A stretch of DNA of 60,980 bases from JAZKAR01 sp040389065 (lineage in GTDB: Bacteria; Pseudomonadota; Gammaproteobacteria; Burkholderiales; Casimicrobiaceae), in assembly GCA_040389065.1 (NCBI GenBank), contig JAZKAR010000024.1, forward strand, positions 1 to 60,980. Direction: 5' to 3'. The notes beneath the pieces are model-generated. The model saw nothing but the letters and a program-made list of their open reading frames with translations, had not been told where the DNA came from and ran no database searches. Of this stretch, positions 1 to 8,942 are shown in pieces (within the stretch, counting starts at the first letter, position 1; every line of letters starts with the position of its first letter). The position numbers were made by a program, and so were the translations under genes.

Positions 1-898
1 TTAGGGTTTTAGCACCGCTGGCATGCGCCATTATCTGATGGCCTAAACAAATACCGAATAAAGGTATTTTCTTTTCCATTAATGACGTGGCAGTATCAAT
101 TGCATAGTCACAAGGTTCAGGGTCGCCAGGGCCATTAGAGAGAAATACTCCATCAGGATTCAAAGCTAATACTTCATCTACGGGTGTTTGAGCGGGGAAT
201 ACGGTTAAGCGGCAACCGCGCTCGGCTAGCATGCGCAGAATGTTACGCTTCACCCCATAATCATAAACAGCCACATGGTATTTAGGATTCGTCTGCTTAC
301 CATAACCTGCTTCGCCATCGTCTTTTTTAAGCTGCCATTCGGTTTCAGTCCACTCATAGGCCTCATGTGTAGAGGCTATTTTTGCCAAGTCCATCCCTAC
401 TAACCCTGGAAATGCTTTAGATAAAGCTAAGGCTTTCTCAGCTTCACCTCCAACTAAAATAGCTCCATGCAATGTGCCTTTTTCTCTTAAAAGACGAGTA
501 AGGCGACGGGTATCAATACCTGCAATACCAATTACGCCTTCTGCTTTTAAATAATTTGATAAACTTTGGTTAGAGCGAAAATTAGAAGTAACTTGAGAGA
601 GTTCTTTAATAATGAGGCCGGCAGCATGAATTTTATTCGCCTCAATATCTTCAAGATTCACGCCAGTGTTTCCTATATGAGGATACGTAAGCGTAACGAT
701 TTGGCGACTATAGCTAGGGTCAGTCAGGATTTCCTGGTAACCAGTCATTGAGGTATTAAATACTACTTCACCATGGGTTTCACCCGGTGCACCAATTGAA
801 ATGCCCTCAAAAATTGAGCCATCTTCTAAAGCAAGAACGGCTAACTCCTTTGTTTGAAAGAAGGGCGTATTGAATGCCCTTACTGATGTCGTCGACAT
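1..898 (-). CDS. carA: Carbamoyl-phosphate synthase small subunit, N-terminal 299 residues (runs off left edge)
   Basis: CarA is the glutaminase subunit of carbamoyl-phosphate synthase; it releases ammonia from glutamine for CarB, feeding pyrimidine and arginine synthesis in the cytoplasm. The minus-strand reading frame from the ATG at 898 gives MSTTSVRAFNTPF, then ALEDGSIFEG and the N-terminal CarA signature GEVVFNTSMTGYQEILTDPSY followed by TYPHIGNTG. Near the window edge it reaches the class I glutamine amidotransferase nucleophile region (GICLGHQ) and HASGAKTL. The family is about 370-390 residues, so roughly 80 C-terminal residues lie outside. carB would be expected further left but cannot be seen. 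Identification is from family motifs and is secure. Confidence 0.96.
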   Translation of the reverse strand, partial: MSTTSVRAFNTPFFQTKELAVLALEDGSIFEGISIGAPGETHGEVVFNTSMTGYQEILTDPSYSRQIVTLTYPHIGNTGVNLEDIEANKIHAAGLIIKELSQVTSNFRSNQSLSNYLKAEGVIGIAGIDTRRLTRLLREKGTLHGAILVGGEAEKALALSKAFPGLVGMDLAKIASTHEAYEWTETEWQLKKDDGEAGYGKQTNPKYHVAVYDYGVKRNILRMLAERGCRLTVFPAQTPVDEVLALNPDGVFLSNGPGDPEPCDYAIDTATSLMEKKIPLFGICLGHQIMAHASGAKTL

Positions 899-1717
899 AA
901 ATTCTCCAATGGATAAGGCCCAAAGAATCAACCAACGCAAAAGCGAGTTTGGATTATTTCTTGCTTTAAATGAGATAGAGGGTAAGATCTCTCGAAAATA
1001 ATTCCCTTGGTTAGGTGAATTATTTTTAATGTATTTGGTTGCTGCCGGTTGTAATTTTCTGGGTTTTGTATGATTACTATCTTTGTAAGATAAAGACTAC
1101 AAAAAATATAGGGAACGCATTGTATATGAGCCTTTATATAAGGCGCAAGAATAAATGAAGTGTATTTTTATCCGTATGCATTATATGCATGAGACTATGT
1201 ATGAACTGCATGAGTATGATAGTTAAAATAACTAACTAAAAGTGAAATAATATTTAAAAAATCATTGTATTGTATTGAAAATATAGAAAAAATTAAGATT
1301 TAAATATTCGTCAATAAATAAAGTCATATAAAAACATACATATTGGATATGTTTGGCTCAACTTGCTTTTATTTTGTTAATGAAAAATTATTTTTTATTA
1401 ACATATTGATTTTAATTGTTTTTAAGTCGGTGCCCTCATGGCAATCTATGGTAGACCCTAATAAAAATTATAAGTTTCTTTTTTTTGTGTCATAATTTCG
1501 CCCCCGCATGAAAGTTAGCGGCTTTATGTTTTTTTGATGTAATGTGTTGATTATTAAAGTATTGGTTGGGGGTGTTTGAGTGACTAATTTTTCATGCCCC
1601 TTTTTTATAACCATAAGAATTTTCTTAAATAAATGTAGGGAATAAGAGGGGTAAATTTTATTTTGTGGATGATTGTTAAATCGTGCTTAAATTCTGAATA
1701 AGTAGTGGCTAATTAAT
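899..1717. other. AT-rich intergenic region between divergent carA and LysR genes
   Basis: About 820 bases with no convincing reading frame. It must hold the promoters of carA (leftward) and the LysR gene (rightward). The only notable structure is the inverted repeat ATGCAT-TAT-ATGCAT at 1176-1190, which resembles the half-sites of an arginine-repressor box but has a 3-base rather than 4-base centre. Long A/T runs occur throughout. No RNA gene or repeat was recognised. Confidence 0.6.
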
Positions 1718-2605
1718 ATGGATATTAAATGGATTGAAGATTTCATTTGTCTTGCACAAACAAAAAACTTTTCACGTGCTGCGCATGAGAGAAATGTTAC
1801 TCAGTCAACATTTAGCCGAAGAATTCAATCATTAGAAGCATGGTTAGGTTTTGATATTATTGATCGCAGTTCATTTCCATTAAAATTAACCTTAGAGGGT
1901 GAAGAATTTTATAGTTTAGCTGAAGAAATTTGCCCTAAATTAAATGAGATTCGAGAGCGGCTGAGAGATAAAAAAAGAATAAGCGATGGCTTAAAGATTG
2001 CAACTGGGCATGCATTATCGTTAGACTTTATTCCAAACTGGTTAAAAACACTTCCTATTCCGCACGAAAAAATAAGCATTCAAGTGGCTTCATATAATAT
2101 TCATGATTCTGCAGTAGCATTAGCTGAAGGAGGATGTGATTTATTAATTTGTTATCATCATGCAGCATTGCCTATTCGATTTGATTCAAATTCATACCCT
2201 TATATTAATTTAGGGTCTGAATTAATTATTCCTGTATCCATTCCTGATAAACAGGGAAAAGCAGTTTTTAAAATTCATGATGATAAAGAGCAGGTTGTTG
2301 ATGTGGTGGGCTATGGAAATGTTTATTTTGGGCGCGTAGTCGATTTAATTTTATCAAAAGCACCTTATGTTCCTCCTTTTAAATATAGCTATACATCAAA
2401 TTTATCTGATTTTATTAAAAGGATGGTTTTAGATGGTTATGGTATGGGTTGGTTGCCAGAACGTCTTATTGAAAAAGAGCTGGCTGCTGGAGAGCTTGTA
2501 TATGCTGGCAATGCTTCATGGATGCTGAGTCTTGATATACGCTTATACCGCTCAATTCATAATAAAAAATTAATGCTAGATAACGTATGGGCGTCTTTAG
2601 GTTAA
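1718..2605 (+). CDS. LysR-family transcriptional regulator (HypT/YjiE-like)
   Basis: A 295-residue LysR-type regulator. Residues 1-60 form the winged helix-turn-helix (WIEDFICLAQTKNFSRAA, then NVTQSTFSRRIQSLE, with the LGFDIIDR wing), followed by a linker helix and a substrate-binding-like effector domain from about residue 85. The opening 'WIEDF..LA....FSRAA..RNVTQ' resembles the HypT/YjiE subgroup (hypochlorite response in E. coli), but the effector specificity cannot be read from sequence. The gene stands alone, divergent from carA; LysR proteins often regulate a neighbour, but the next gene (DUF1338) is convergent with it rather than divergent. The ATG lacks a strong Shine-Dalgarno sequence. 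Confidence 0.88.
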   Translation: MDIKWIEDFICLAQTKNFSRAAHERNVTQSTFSRRIQSLEAWLGFDIIDRSSFPLKLTLEGEEFYSLAEEICPKLNEIRERLRDKKRISDGLKIATGHALSLDFIPNWLKTLPIPHEKISIQVASYNIHDSAVALAEGGCDLLICYHHAALPIRFDSNSYPYINLGSELIIPVSIPDKQGKAVFKIHDDKEQVVDVVGYGNVYFGRVVDLILSKAPYVPPFKYSYTSNLSDFIKRMVLDGYGMGWLPERLIEKELAAGELVYAGNASWMLSLDIRLYRSIHNKKLMLDNVWASLG

Positions 2606-2784
2606 GTTTTTAAGATTTACTTTTAAAGCAAAGTGCTATTATTTATATATCATTAACCGCTGCATGCTAGCTTCTTTGAAGCATTATAGAAATATTAAAA
2701 TAAGTAAACAGGCAGCGGTAATTTATAATCATAATGTAATACAACGTGTACGCACAGTAATGTTACTAAAATCAATTTTTATCG

Positions 2785-3819
2785 CTAGCAGGCTGTGGCT
2801 TCAGTCATTTTAAAAATACCTGTAGCATTACTTGCATCAAATGCCAAATCAAGTTTTGTTATACCATTTTCTTCAAAAAAATCGCGACTAATAAATTCAA
2901 AAAATGAGCCTGGCACTGTCATATTAATATTGTTTTCATTTTGTTTAAATGGGCGCTCAACTTGAGTTGCTTTAATGGCTGTTTGTCTTACTCTTTTTGT
3001 TTGTGAAATTTCAATGGTATCTTTGATTGTAAATCCTTCTTTTCGTAGTTCTTCAGATAGCGTAAGCACATTTTCTACGCGATCAGTGGCGTGATTAAAT
3101 GCGTTACCTTCGGTGGCAATCCAGGCCATTTCTGCAGATTCATTTTTTAATAATGCATAATCTTCCACTGTGATGGGTTCATGTTGTCGATCAAAGCAAC
3201 CAGCTAGGCTGACAATCAGCTGTTTGGCCTGCTCAATAGGCAATGATTTATCACGGCGCAGTTGCTCTATTAATGCGATATCATCGGGCGATAAAGGATC
3301 GCGTGAGGTACCAACCACGCGAGAAACCGCTTGTTGAAAATCAGAAGAAAAACGATCAGGGTGTAATTCTGAAACAAAATATTGCGGAATATCTTCAGGA
3401 AAATCTTCATGAGCATACGAACGGCCAGTCATTTTAAGGCGCGTAAGGGGGTAAGTGGCTGCATGTGTATAGCCTAATGCGGTAAGAAATCGTGTGAAAG
3501 AAGCTTCTCCGCGGGGTAGTTGACCAGAAAACCAGTCAACCGTTCTTAGGGCGCCATGATCAAATATTAGGTTTTGTTGATGTTTTTGTATGCGTTCGAT
3601 ATATAAAGTGCTTTCAGGTACACGCCTTACAAGTTCTGCTAGTAAGCGTAAGGCTAAAGCAAAAGCAATTTCGGCGCGAGAAGTAGTATTTTCATTATTT
3701 GCTGGGGAAGATAAATGAGGAATATGTAAGCAACTCCACATCCACTCATTTTCCTGATTGCTGAGTTGATCACCAATGAGGTTGCGAAGCGTGTCACGGG
3801 TAAGGTGAGAAATCGACAT
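2785..3819 (-). CDS. DUF1338 family protein, likely 2-oxoadipate dioxygenase/decarboxylase (HglS/YdcJ-like)
   Basis: A protein of 344 residues if it starts at the ATG at 3819 (MSISHLTRDTL). A longer frame from a TTG at 3855 adds 12 residues without family similarity, so I prefer 3819. The family is an Fe(II)-dependent hydroxyglutarate synthase that converts 2-oxoadipate to 2-hydroxyglutarate in lysine catabolism. The likely metal ligands are in place: His88 in IFDHGALRTVDWFSG, the His in GNAFNHATDRV, and the Glu in SFFEFISRDFFEENG. Family members are about 340-460 residues, so this is a short full-length type. No other lysine-degradation gene is nearby, so the pathway assignment is inference. 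Confidence 0.85.
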   Translation of the reverse strand: MSISHLTRDTLRNLIGDQLSNQENEWMWSCLHIPHLSSPANNENTTSRAEIAFALALRLLAELVRRVPESTLYIERIQKHQQNLIFDHGALRTVDWFSGQLPRGEASFTRFLTALGYTHAATYPLTRLKMTGRSYAHEDFPEDIPQYFVSELHPDRFSSDFQQAVSRVVGTSRDPLSPDDIALIEQLRRDKSLPIEQAKQLIVSLAGCFDRQHEPITVEDYALLKNESAEMAWIATEGNAFNHATDRVENVLTLSEELRKEGFTIKDTIEISQTKRVRQTAIKATQVERPFKQNENNINMTVPGSFFEFISRDFFEENGITKLDLAFDASNATGIFKMTEATAC

Positions 3820-4034
3820 GATAGTTTCCGTAAGAATGGAGTAACGATTATGCAAGCAGCTTCAACCTCTGTAAATGATTTTCCCGAAATTAAAGATCCT
3901 GGGTAATGAATTTTAAGCGGTGCTGAAACGAGATAGAAGCGTTAAGAACGCCCCTAAGATATTTTATTTATTCTAAATTTTTGTAAGGCTTCGACGTTAA
4001 AAGGAAAGGTTCTATCCTTCTTTGGAGTTAGCGT

Positions 4035-5228
4035 ATGCAATCAACAAGACGGTTTTTTCTTGTCTTTGGCGGAAGTGTAATACTTGCTTCGACGCTGATT
4101 GCATGGGCAGGTTTTGAGTTACCTATATCAGGGTGTTTAGCGCTGCTAGTACAAGGTTTAATACTAACATCAATGGCGTGTTATGTACTTGAAGGCGATA
4201 CTGCAGAAGAAACATATACAGAACTTTCTTCTAGCGTTCCTAGTTCAAATTTAATGGTTTCAAGTGAAGTGATATGGCTAGATTCTTTAAAGGAGTCTGA
4301 GCGCCAGTGCGTAATCATCACTGACGATTTAAGACGCTTTCAGCAAATTTTAAATGATGCAATTCCTACACTTGTTTCTAGCTTTAGAAGCATGCATGAA
4401 TGCGCTAGCACTCAAAAAGAATTATCAGGCCGTATTCAAGACTCCCCTGATGGAGATGCTCTCTCATCTGGGTTTATGGGTTTTGTAAATCAAACTCAAA
4501 GTACACTTGCAAAGTTTGTCGATTATACCGTTCAAAACAGCAAAGTAGGCATGGATATCGTTGATAAAGTAGATACAGCGAATACCAAAGTAAGTGCTAT
4601 TTCAAAAGTTTTGAAAGAAATAGAGTCTATTTCTAAACAAACTAATCTGCTAGCTTTGAATGCAACGATTGAAGCAGCAAGGGCAGGTGAGGCAGGAAGA
4701 GGCTTTGCAGTGGTAGCGGATGAAGTACGTAGTTTATCGATGCGTACAAACGAATTTAGTCAGCAAATTCGTAACCAAATTGCAGATGTGGTGGCAGCTA
4801 TTAAAGAGGCTGAGGCATCTGTTCACTCTATTGCAGGCCAAGATATGAACTTTGCGCTCGAAGCAAAAGTACAAGTAGATGGTGCTTTGCTTCGGTTAGC
4901 AGCGATTAATGAAAATATCGGTGGTCTATTGGTGCAGCAGGGTGTAATTGCTACTGAAGTTTCTGGGCATGTAGACCGCGCTGTTACGAGCTTACAGTTT
5001 CAAGATATGGTGAATCAGCTTGCTAACAATATGATTCATAGGGTGGAGCTTGTTGAGCGGTTGCTAACGGAGTTTTCTAGCGGCAGAGCAGTAGTTTCAA
5101 AAGGCACTGGGTTCACATCTGACACATTAGTAAGCGTTCAAGAGAAAACGCAAGCTTTGCGTGAACTTTCAGTTAAAAATCCTGTGTCGCAACAATCAAT
5201 GGGACACGGCGATATTGAACTTTTTTAA
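4035..5228 (+). CDS. Methyl-accepting chemotaxis protein without periplasmic sensor, first gene of che cluster
   Basis: A 397-residue receptor. Two closely spaced membrane segments (about residues 7-26 and 31-49) form a hairpin with almost no periplasmic part, so it probably senses a cytoplasmic or membrane signal or acts as an adaptor. The cytoplasmic hairpin tip is present (KQTNLLALNATIEAARAGEAGRGF, residues about 199-222, followed by AVVADEVRSLS), and the segment LQFQDMVNQLANNMIHRVE is typical of this short-receptor class. The C terminus ends GDIELF, a tail also found at the end of CheD in this cluster. It sits 12 bases before cheY and has a GGAG ribosome site upstream of the ATG. Confidence 0.92.
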   Translation: MQSTRRFFLVFGGSVILASTLIAWAGFELPISGCLALLVQGLILTSMACYVLEGDTAEETYTELSSSVPSSNLMVSSEVIWLDSLKESERQCVIITDDLRRFQQILNDAIPTLVSSFRSMHECASTQKELSGRIQDSPDGDALSSGFMGFVNQTQSTLAKFVDYTVQNSKVGMDIVDKVDTANTKVSAISKVLKEIESISKQTNLLALNATIEAARAGEAGRGFAVVADEVRSLSMRTNEFSQQIRNQIADVVAAIKEAEASVHSIAGQDMNFALEAKVQVDGALLRLAAINENIGGLLVQQGVIATEVSGHVDRAVTSLQFQDMVNQLANNMIHRVELVERLLTEFSSGRAVVSKGTGFTSDTLVSVQEKTQALRELSVKNPVSQQSMGHGDIELF

Positions 5229-5240
5229 AGGTAGTAATGT

Positions 5241-5606
5241 ATGGCTAAAACAATTCTTGCAGTTGATGATTCAGCTTCTATTCGTCAAATGGTTTCTTTT
5301 ACCTTGAAATCAGCAGGTTATCAAATTATCGAGGCTATAGATGGGCAAGATGGTTTAAATAAAGCTAAAACACAATCCTTTAGCCTTATTTTAACCGATC
5401 AAAATATGCCAAATATGGATGGTATTTCGATGATTAAACAAATTCGAATGATTCCAGCCTATAAAACGGTTCCTATATTAATGCTAACGACAGAATCAAG
5501 TGATGCCATGAAATCTCAAGGAAAAGCTGCGGGTGCAACGGGGTGGTTGGTAAAACCTTTTGATCCTCAAAAACTGCTAGAAGTTGTGAAAAAGGTCATA
5601 GGGTAA
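5241..5606 (+). CDS. cheY: CheY-type single-domain response regulator
   Basis: A 121-residue receiver domain with all active-site residues: acidic pair D9/D10, phosphoacceptor D53 (LTDQNMPNMDG), T83/T84 and K105 (WLVKPF). CheY accepts phosphate from CheA and binds the flagellar switch, or a pilus motor in twitching systems. It is 12 bases downstream of the receptor gene and is followed by a hairpin repeat before cheA. No cheZ phosphatase gene is present in the cluster. Confidence 0.95.
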   Translation: MAKTILAVDDSASIRQMVSFTLKSAGYQIIEAIDGQDGLNKAKTQSFSLILTDQNMPNMDGISMIKQIRMIPAYKTVPILMLTTESSDAMKSQGKAAGATGWLVKPFDPQKLLEVVKKVIG

Positions 5607-5662
5607 ATTTTTTATTAATAAGCGAATTATTGAGCCAGCATTACATTAACTTTCTATAAAAA

Positions 5663-5811
5663 TTAGAAGTTACGCAGTTGAACTCTCTCGGCGTGGGACG
5701 TCCCGCGTTATGGCAACTTTGCCGTACTCTATGTACTGTCTGCGTTGCCATGCGGGGCATCCCATGCGGGGCATCCCATGCCTTGAAAGAGTTCAACTGC
5801 GTAACTTCTAA
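5663..5811. repeat. Dispersed hairpin repeat, copy A (about 149 bp)
   Basis: The ends form a perfect inverted repeat of more than 20 bases beginning TTAGAAGTTACGCAGTTG at 5663 and ending with its complement at 5811. The interior also pairs (GGCGTGGGACG... with ...GCATCCCATGCC). An internal CATGCGGGGCATCC is duplicated. Related copies lie at 30211, 46220, 46809, 48438 and 50267. There is no coding potential inside. It sits between cheY and cheA. Confidence 0.9.
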
Positions 5812-5911
5812 AAATATATAAGTTTTGCTTGGCTAATCATATAGCAGACTGCTTTGATAAGTTGGTTCAATCTAATAGCGTACTGCCAGTTTGTCTAGGG
5901 AGATAATCGTT

Positions 5912-8419
5912 ATGTCTATTGATATCAGCCAATTTTATCAAGTTTTTTTCGAAGAGGCGGCTGAACATCTTGCAGTAATGGAATCGTTACTACTTTCTTT
6001 AGATATAGAAAATCCAAATAGCGAATCACTGCACGCAATATTTCGGGCAGCACACTCTATCAAAGGAGGCGCAGGAACATTTGGATTTAATGACCTTACT
6101 GAAGCAACGCATGTGATGGAGTCGCTGCTTGATCGATTGCGTAATCAAGAGCTAACGTTAACTTCTGCGATGGTAGATGCATTTTTAGCATCGGGCGATG
6201 TATTGCGTGCTCAGTTAGGTGCACATCAAAATTTGAATCCTGCTGTTGATCCTGAGGTTGTACGCCTACTATGCGATAAATTGCAAAGTTTTAGCGATGT
6301 TAGCGTTAATTCTATAATTTTAAATGAAATCCCAAATAAAAAACATTCCTCATCGAATGATTCATCACATTCTGAGCTTTCTTCGAAATTAGAAACCAAC
6401 GCTCAAAAATATAGTATTGATTTTTTCGATGTGCCTCATGGTGTTTCTTGGCCAGGGTTGGAATGTGAAGTAGGCCGATTAGGAAAACTTCAGCATGACC
6501 ATGTGGGTGAGCATCACACTTTTTTTTTAGAGACTCAATCACCAATTGAAGACATTCATGAGTGTTTAACCTTTGTTTTACAAACTTCACAGTACGCTAT
6601 TAATGCCATTCTTAGTTCACCAGATAACTCATCGTATGGTTTTTTTGATGATGAGTTAAGCAATGATTTTAATAAGTCGAATGAGGATTCAAGTGATTAT
6701 GATCCTATTGAAGGGGTCGAGCACGTATTAATTGCGTATGCGCAAAATAATGCTTCTAAACAAATGGCTAATAATGCCCAACAAACTATACCTCAGTTTG
6801 ATGAGATGGAAATGGCGCTTATTGAAAGCGCAGTTGAAATGGCTACTTATCAGTCTGAAATTGTCGAGGCCGGATATGGTTTTTTTGTTCCTTTAGAAAC
6901 ATTGCATGCAGCAGCACCGAGTGCAGATAGCAACATTACATCTAAAGATCAAATATCCAAAGATCAACCGCCAAAAGAAGAGCTGGGGTATGGGTTTTTT
7001 ACAGATTTACCTGAGGTAGCAGCAGAAGTTAAATCAGATATTCCTACAGAAAAGATATCAGCACCTATCAATCATTTACCGCATATTGAAGAAAAAAAAG
7101 CTATTCCTATAACTTCTCGAGGTGGGCACTCGCAAGTAATAGGAAGACGTGAGGGCGACAAAGTTGAGGAAGAAGCTAAAGCAGGGCGTAGAAGCAGTGA
7201 CAAAGTTACAACTCAGACACCAGACAACACATCGATTCGAGTAAGTGTTGAAAAAGTAGACCAAATGCTAAACCTGGTAGGTGAGTTAGTGATTACTCAG
7301 GCGATGTTAATGCAGGGAGTTAGCCAGGTTGATCCTACTGCTTTTGAAATTTTATCAAATTGCTTGGCCCAATTAGAGCGCAATACCCGTGATTTACAAG
7401 AATCTGTGATGTCTATTCGGATGATGCCAATCAGTTTTGTATTTAGTAGATTTCCGCGCGTAGTTAGAGATGTTGCAAGTCGCTTAGGTAAGCAGGTTGA
7501 GCTAAAGCTTGAGGGAGAGGGAACTGAACTTGATCGCGGATTGATTGAAAAAATTGCTGATCCCTTAACTCATTTAGTACGCAATAGTTTAGATCATGGC
7601 ATTGAATTACCAGAGGTCAGACGCAGCCGAGGCAAACCAGAAAAAGGAACGCTTACCCTTACCGCCTCTCATCAAGGAGGCCATATTGTTATTGAGGTAC
7701 GTGACGACGGGGGAGGATTAAATCGCGATAAGATTCTCGCCAAAGCGCTAGAGCGCGGCATGGCAATTAGTAAAGATATTACTGATCAAGAAATATGGGC
7801 ATTGATTTTTGAGGCAGGATTTTCAACCGCTGATCAAGTAACAGACGTCTCAGGCCGTGGTGTAGGAATGGATGTTGTGAAGCGGAATATTATTGCGCTT
7901 GGCGGTAGTATTGAAATTAATACCGCATTAGGTGTAGGAACCAGCATAACCATTCGATTGCCTCTTACTCTCGCTATCTTAGATGGTATGTCGGTAGATG
8001 TAGGCGGAGAAACCTTTATTATTCCTTTAGCTTCAGTCATTGAATCATTAAGACCTGAGGCTAGCAGTATTCATACCGTTTCGGGTAATTGCTCTGTATT
8101 AAAAGTTCGTGATGAATATATTCCTGTTTTAGATTTGCATGAAGTATTTACGATTCCGAAACCTGAGGGATTTAATCAGTTAAGAGACGGTATTGTTGTC
8201 GTCATGGAAGCAAATAGTAAAAAGGCAGCGGTATGGGTAGACAATTTATTAGGGCAGCCGCAAGTCGTTATAAAAAGCTTAGAGTCTAATTATAAAAAAG
8301 TAAAAGGATTTTCTGGCGCAACCATTATGGGTGATGGACGCGTTGCATTAATTATTGATGTGATAACAATCGTTAATCAAGTTAATGATAATAAATTAAA
8401 TGCTGGGGGGCATAAATAA
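5912..8419 (+). CDS. cheA: Chemotaxis histidine kinase CheA
   Basis: CheA autophosphorylates on receptor signal and passes phosphate to CheY and CheB. The start is the ATG at 5912 (MSIDISQFYQ), with AGGGAG 8 bases upstream; an in-frame TTG at 5891 contains that ribosome site and is rejected, giving 835 residues. P1 carries the phosphorylatable H48 (RAAHSIKGGAGTFGF). A P2-like segment lies at about 180-250. A long low-complexity linker (about 255-430) contains three YGFF motifs (SSYGFFDD, AGYGFFVP, LGYGFFTD). P3 and the P4 ATPase follow (LVRNSLDHGIE N-box; DDGGGLN and GRGVGMDVV G-boxes), then a CheW-like P5. Its stop overlaps the cheW start. Confidence 0.96.
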   Translation: MSIDISQFYQVFFEEAAEHLAVMESLLLSLDIENPNSESLHAIFRAAHSIKGGAGTFGFNDLTEATHVMESLLDRLRNQELTLTSAMVDAFLASGDVLRAQLGAHQNLNPAVDPEVVRLLCDKLQSFSDVSVNSIILNEIPNKKHSSSNDSSHSELSSKLETNAQKYSIDFFDVPHGVSWPGLECEVGRLGKLQHDHVGEHHTFFLETQSPIEDIHECLTFVLQTSQYAINAILSSPDNSSYGFFDDELSNDFNKSNEDSSDYDPIEGVEHVLIAYAQNNASKQMANNAQQTIPQFDEMEMALIESAVEMATYQSEIVEAGYGFFVPLETLHAAAPSADSNITSKDQISKDQPPKEELGYGFFTDLPEVAAEVKSDIPTEKISAPINHLPHIEEKKAIPITSRGGHSQVIGRREGDKVEEEAKAGRRSSDKVTTQTPDNTSIRVSVEKVDQMLNLVGELVITQAMLMQGVSQVDPTAFEILSNCLAQLERNTRDLQESVMSIRMMPISFVFSRFPRVVRDVASRLGKQVELKLEGEGTELDRGLIEKIADPLTHLVRNSLDHGIELPEVRRSRGKPEKGTLTLTASHQGGHIVIEVRDDGGGLNRDKILAKALERGMAISKDITDQEIWALIFEAGFSTADQVTDVSGRGVGMDVVKRNIIALGGSIEINTALGVGTSITIRLPLTLAILDGMSVDVGGETFIIPLASVIESLRPEASSIHTVSGNCSVLKVRDEYIPVLDLHEVFTIPKPEGFNQLRDGIVVVMEANSKKAAVWVDNLLGQPQVVIKSLESNYKKVKGFSGATIMGDGRVALIIDVITIVNQVNDNKLNAGGHK

Positions 8420-8904
8420 TGAGTAATGAAAATGAGGGATTAGGACGTGAATTCTTAACATTTACGTTAGGTATGGAAGAATATGGTGTAGATATTCTAA
8501 AAGTACAAGAAATTCGTGGGTACGAACTGGTAACAAAAATAGCTAACTCCCCAAATTTTATTAAAGGTGTTATTAATTTACGTGGTGTTATTGTTCCAAT
8601 TGTAGATTTAAGAATTAAATTCAATTTATCGAAGGCTGATTATAACGAGTTTACGGTAGTTATTATTCTTAATTTACAAAGTAGGGTGGTAGGTATTGTG
8701 GTTGATAGCGTTTCTGATGTAGTAAGTTTTTTACCTGGCAATATTAAATCTGCTCCTGATTTTGCTTCAGCTTTAGATACAGGTTATATCATTGGTTTAG
8801 GAACACGTGATCAAAGCATGGTAATACTAGTTGATATTGAACAGTTAATGCTAAGTCAAGAAATGGCACTTGTCGATTCAATCAGCGAATTGCATTCTGC
8901 CTAA
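8419..8904 (+). CDS. cheW: Chemotaxis coupling protein CheW
   Basis: A 161-residue CheW (SH3-like coupling domain) that bridges receptors and CheA. Seen: EFLTFTLGMEEYGVDILKVQEIR, IANSPNFIKGVINLRGVIVPIVDLR and the VDSVSDVV segment, all standard. Its ATG overlaps the last base of the cheA stop (TAATG), which implies translational coupling. Family length is normal. Confidence 0.95.
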   Translation: MSNENEGLGREFLTFTLGMEEYGVDILKVQEIRGYELVTKIANSPNFIKGVINLRGVIVPIVDLRIKFNLSKADYNEFTVVIILNLQSRVVGIVVDSVSDVVSFLPGNIKSAPDFASALDTGYIIGLGTRDQSMVILVDIEQLMLSQEMALVDSISELHSA

Positions 8905-8942
8905 TAAAAAATATGTATTACTAATTTATAAGAGAGATAAAT

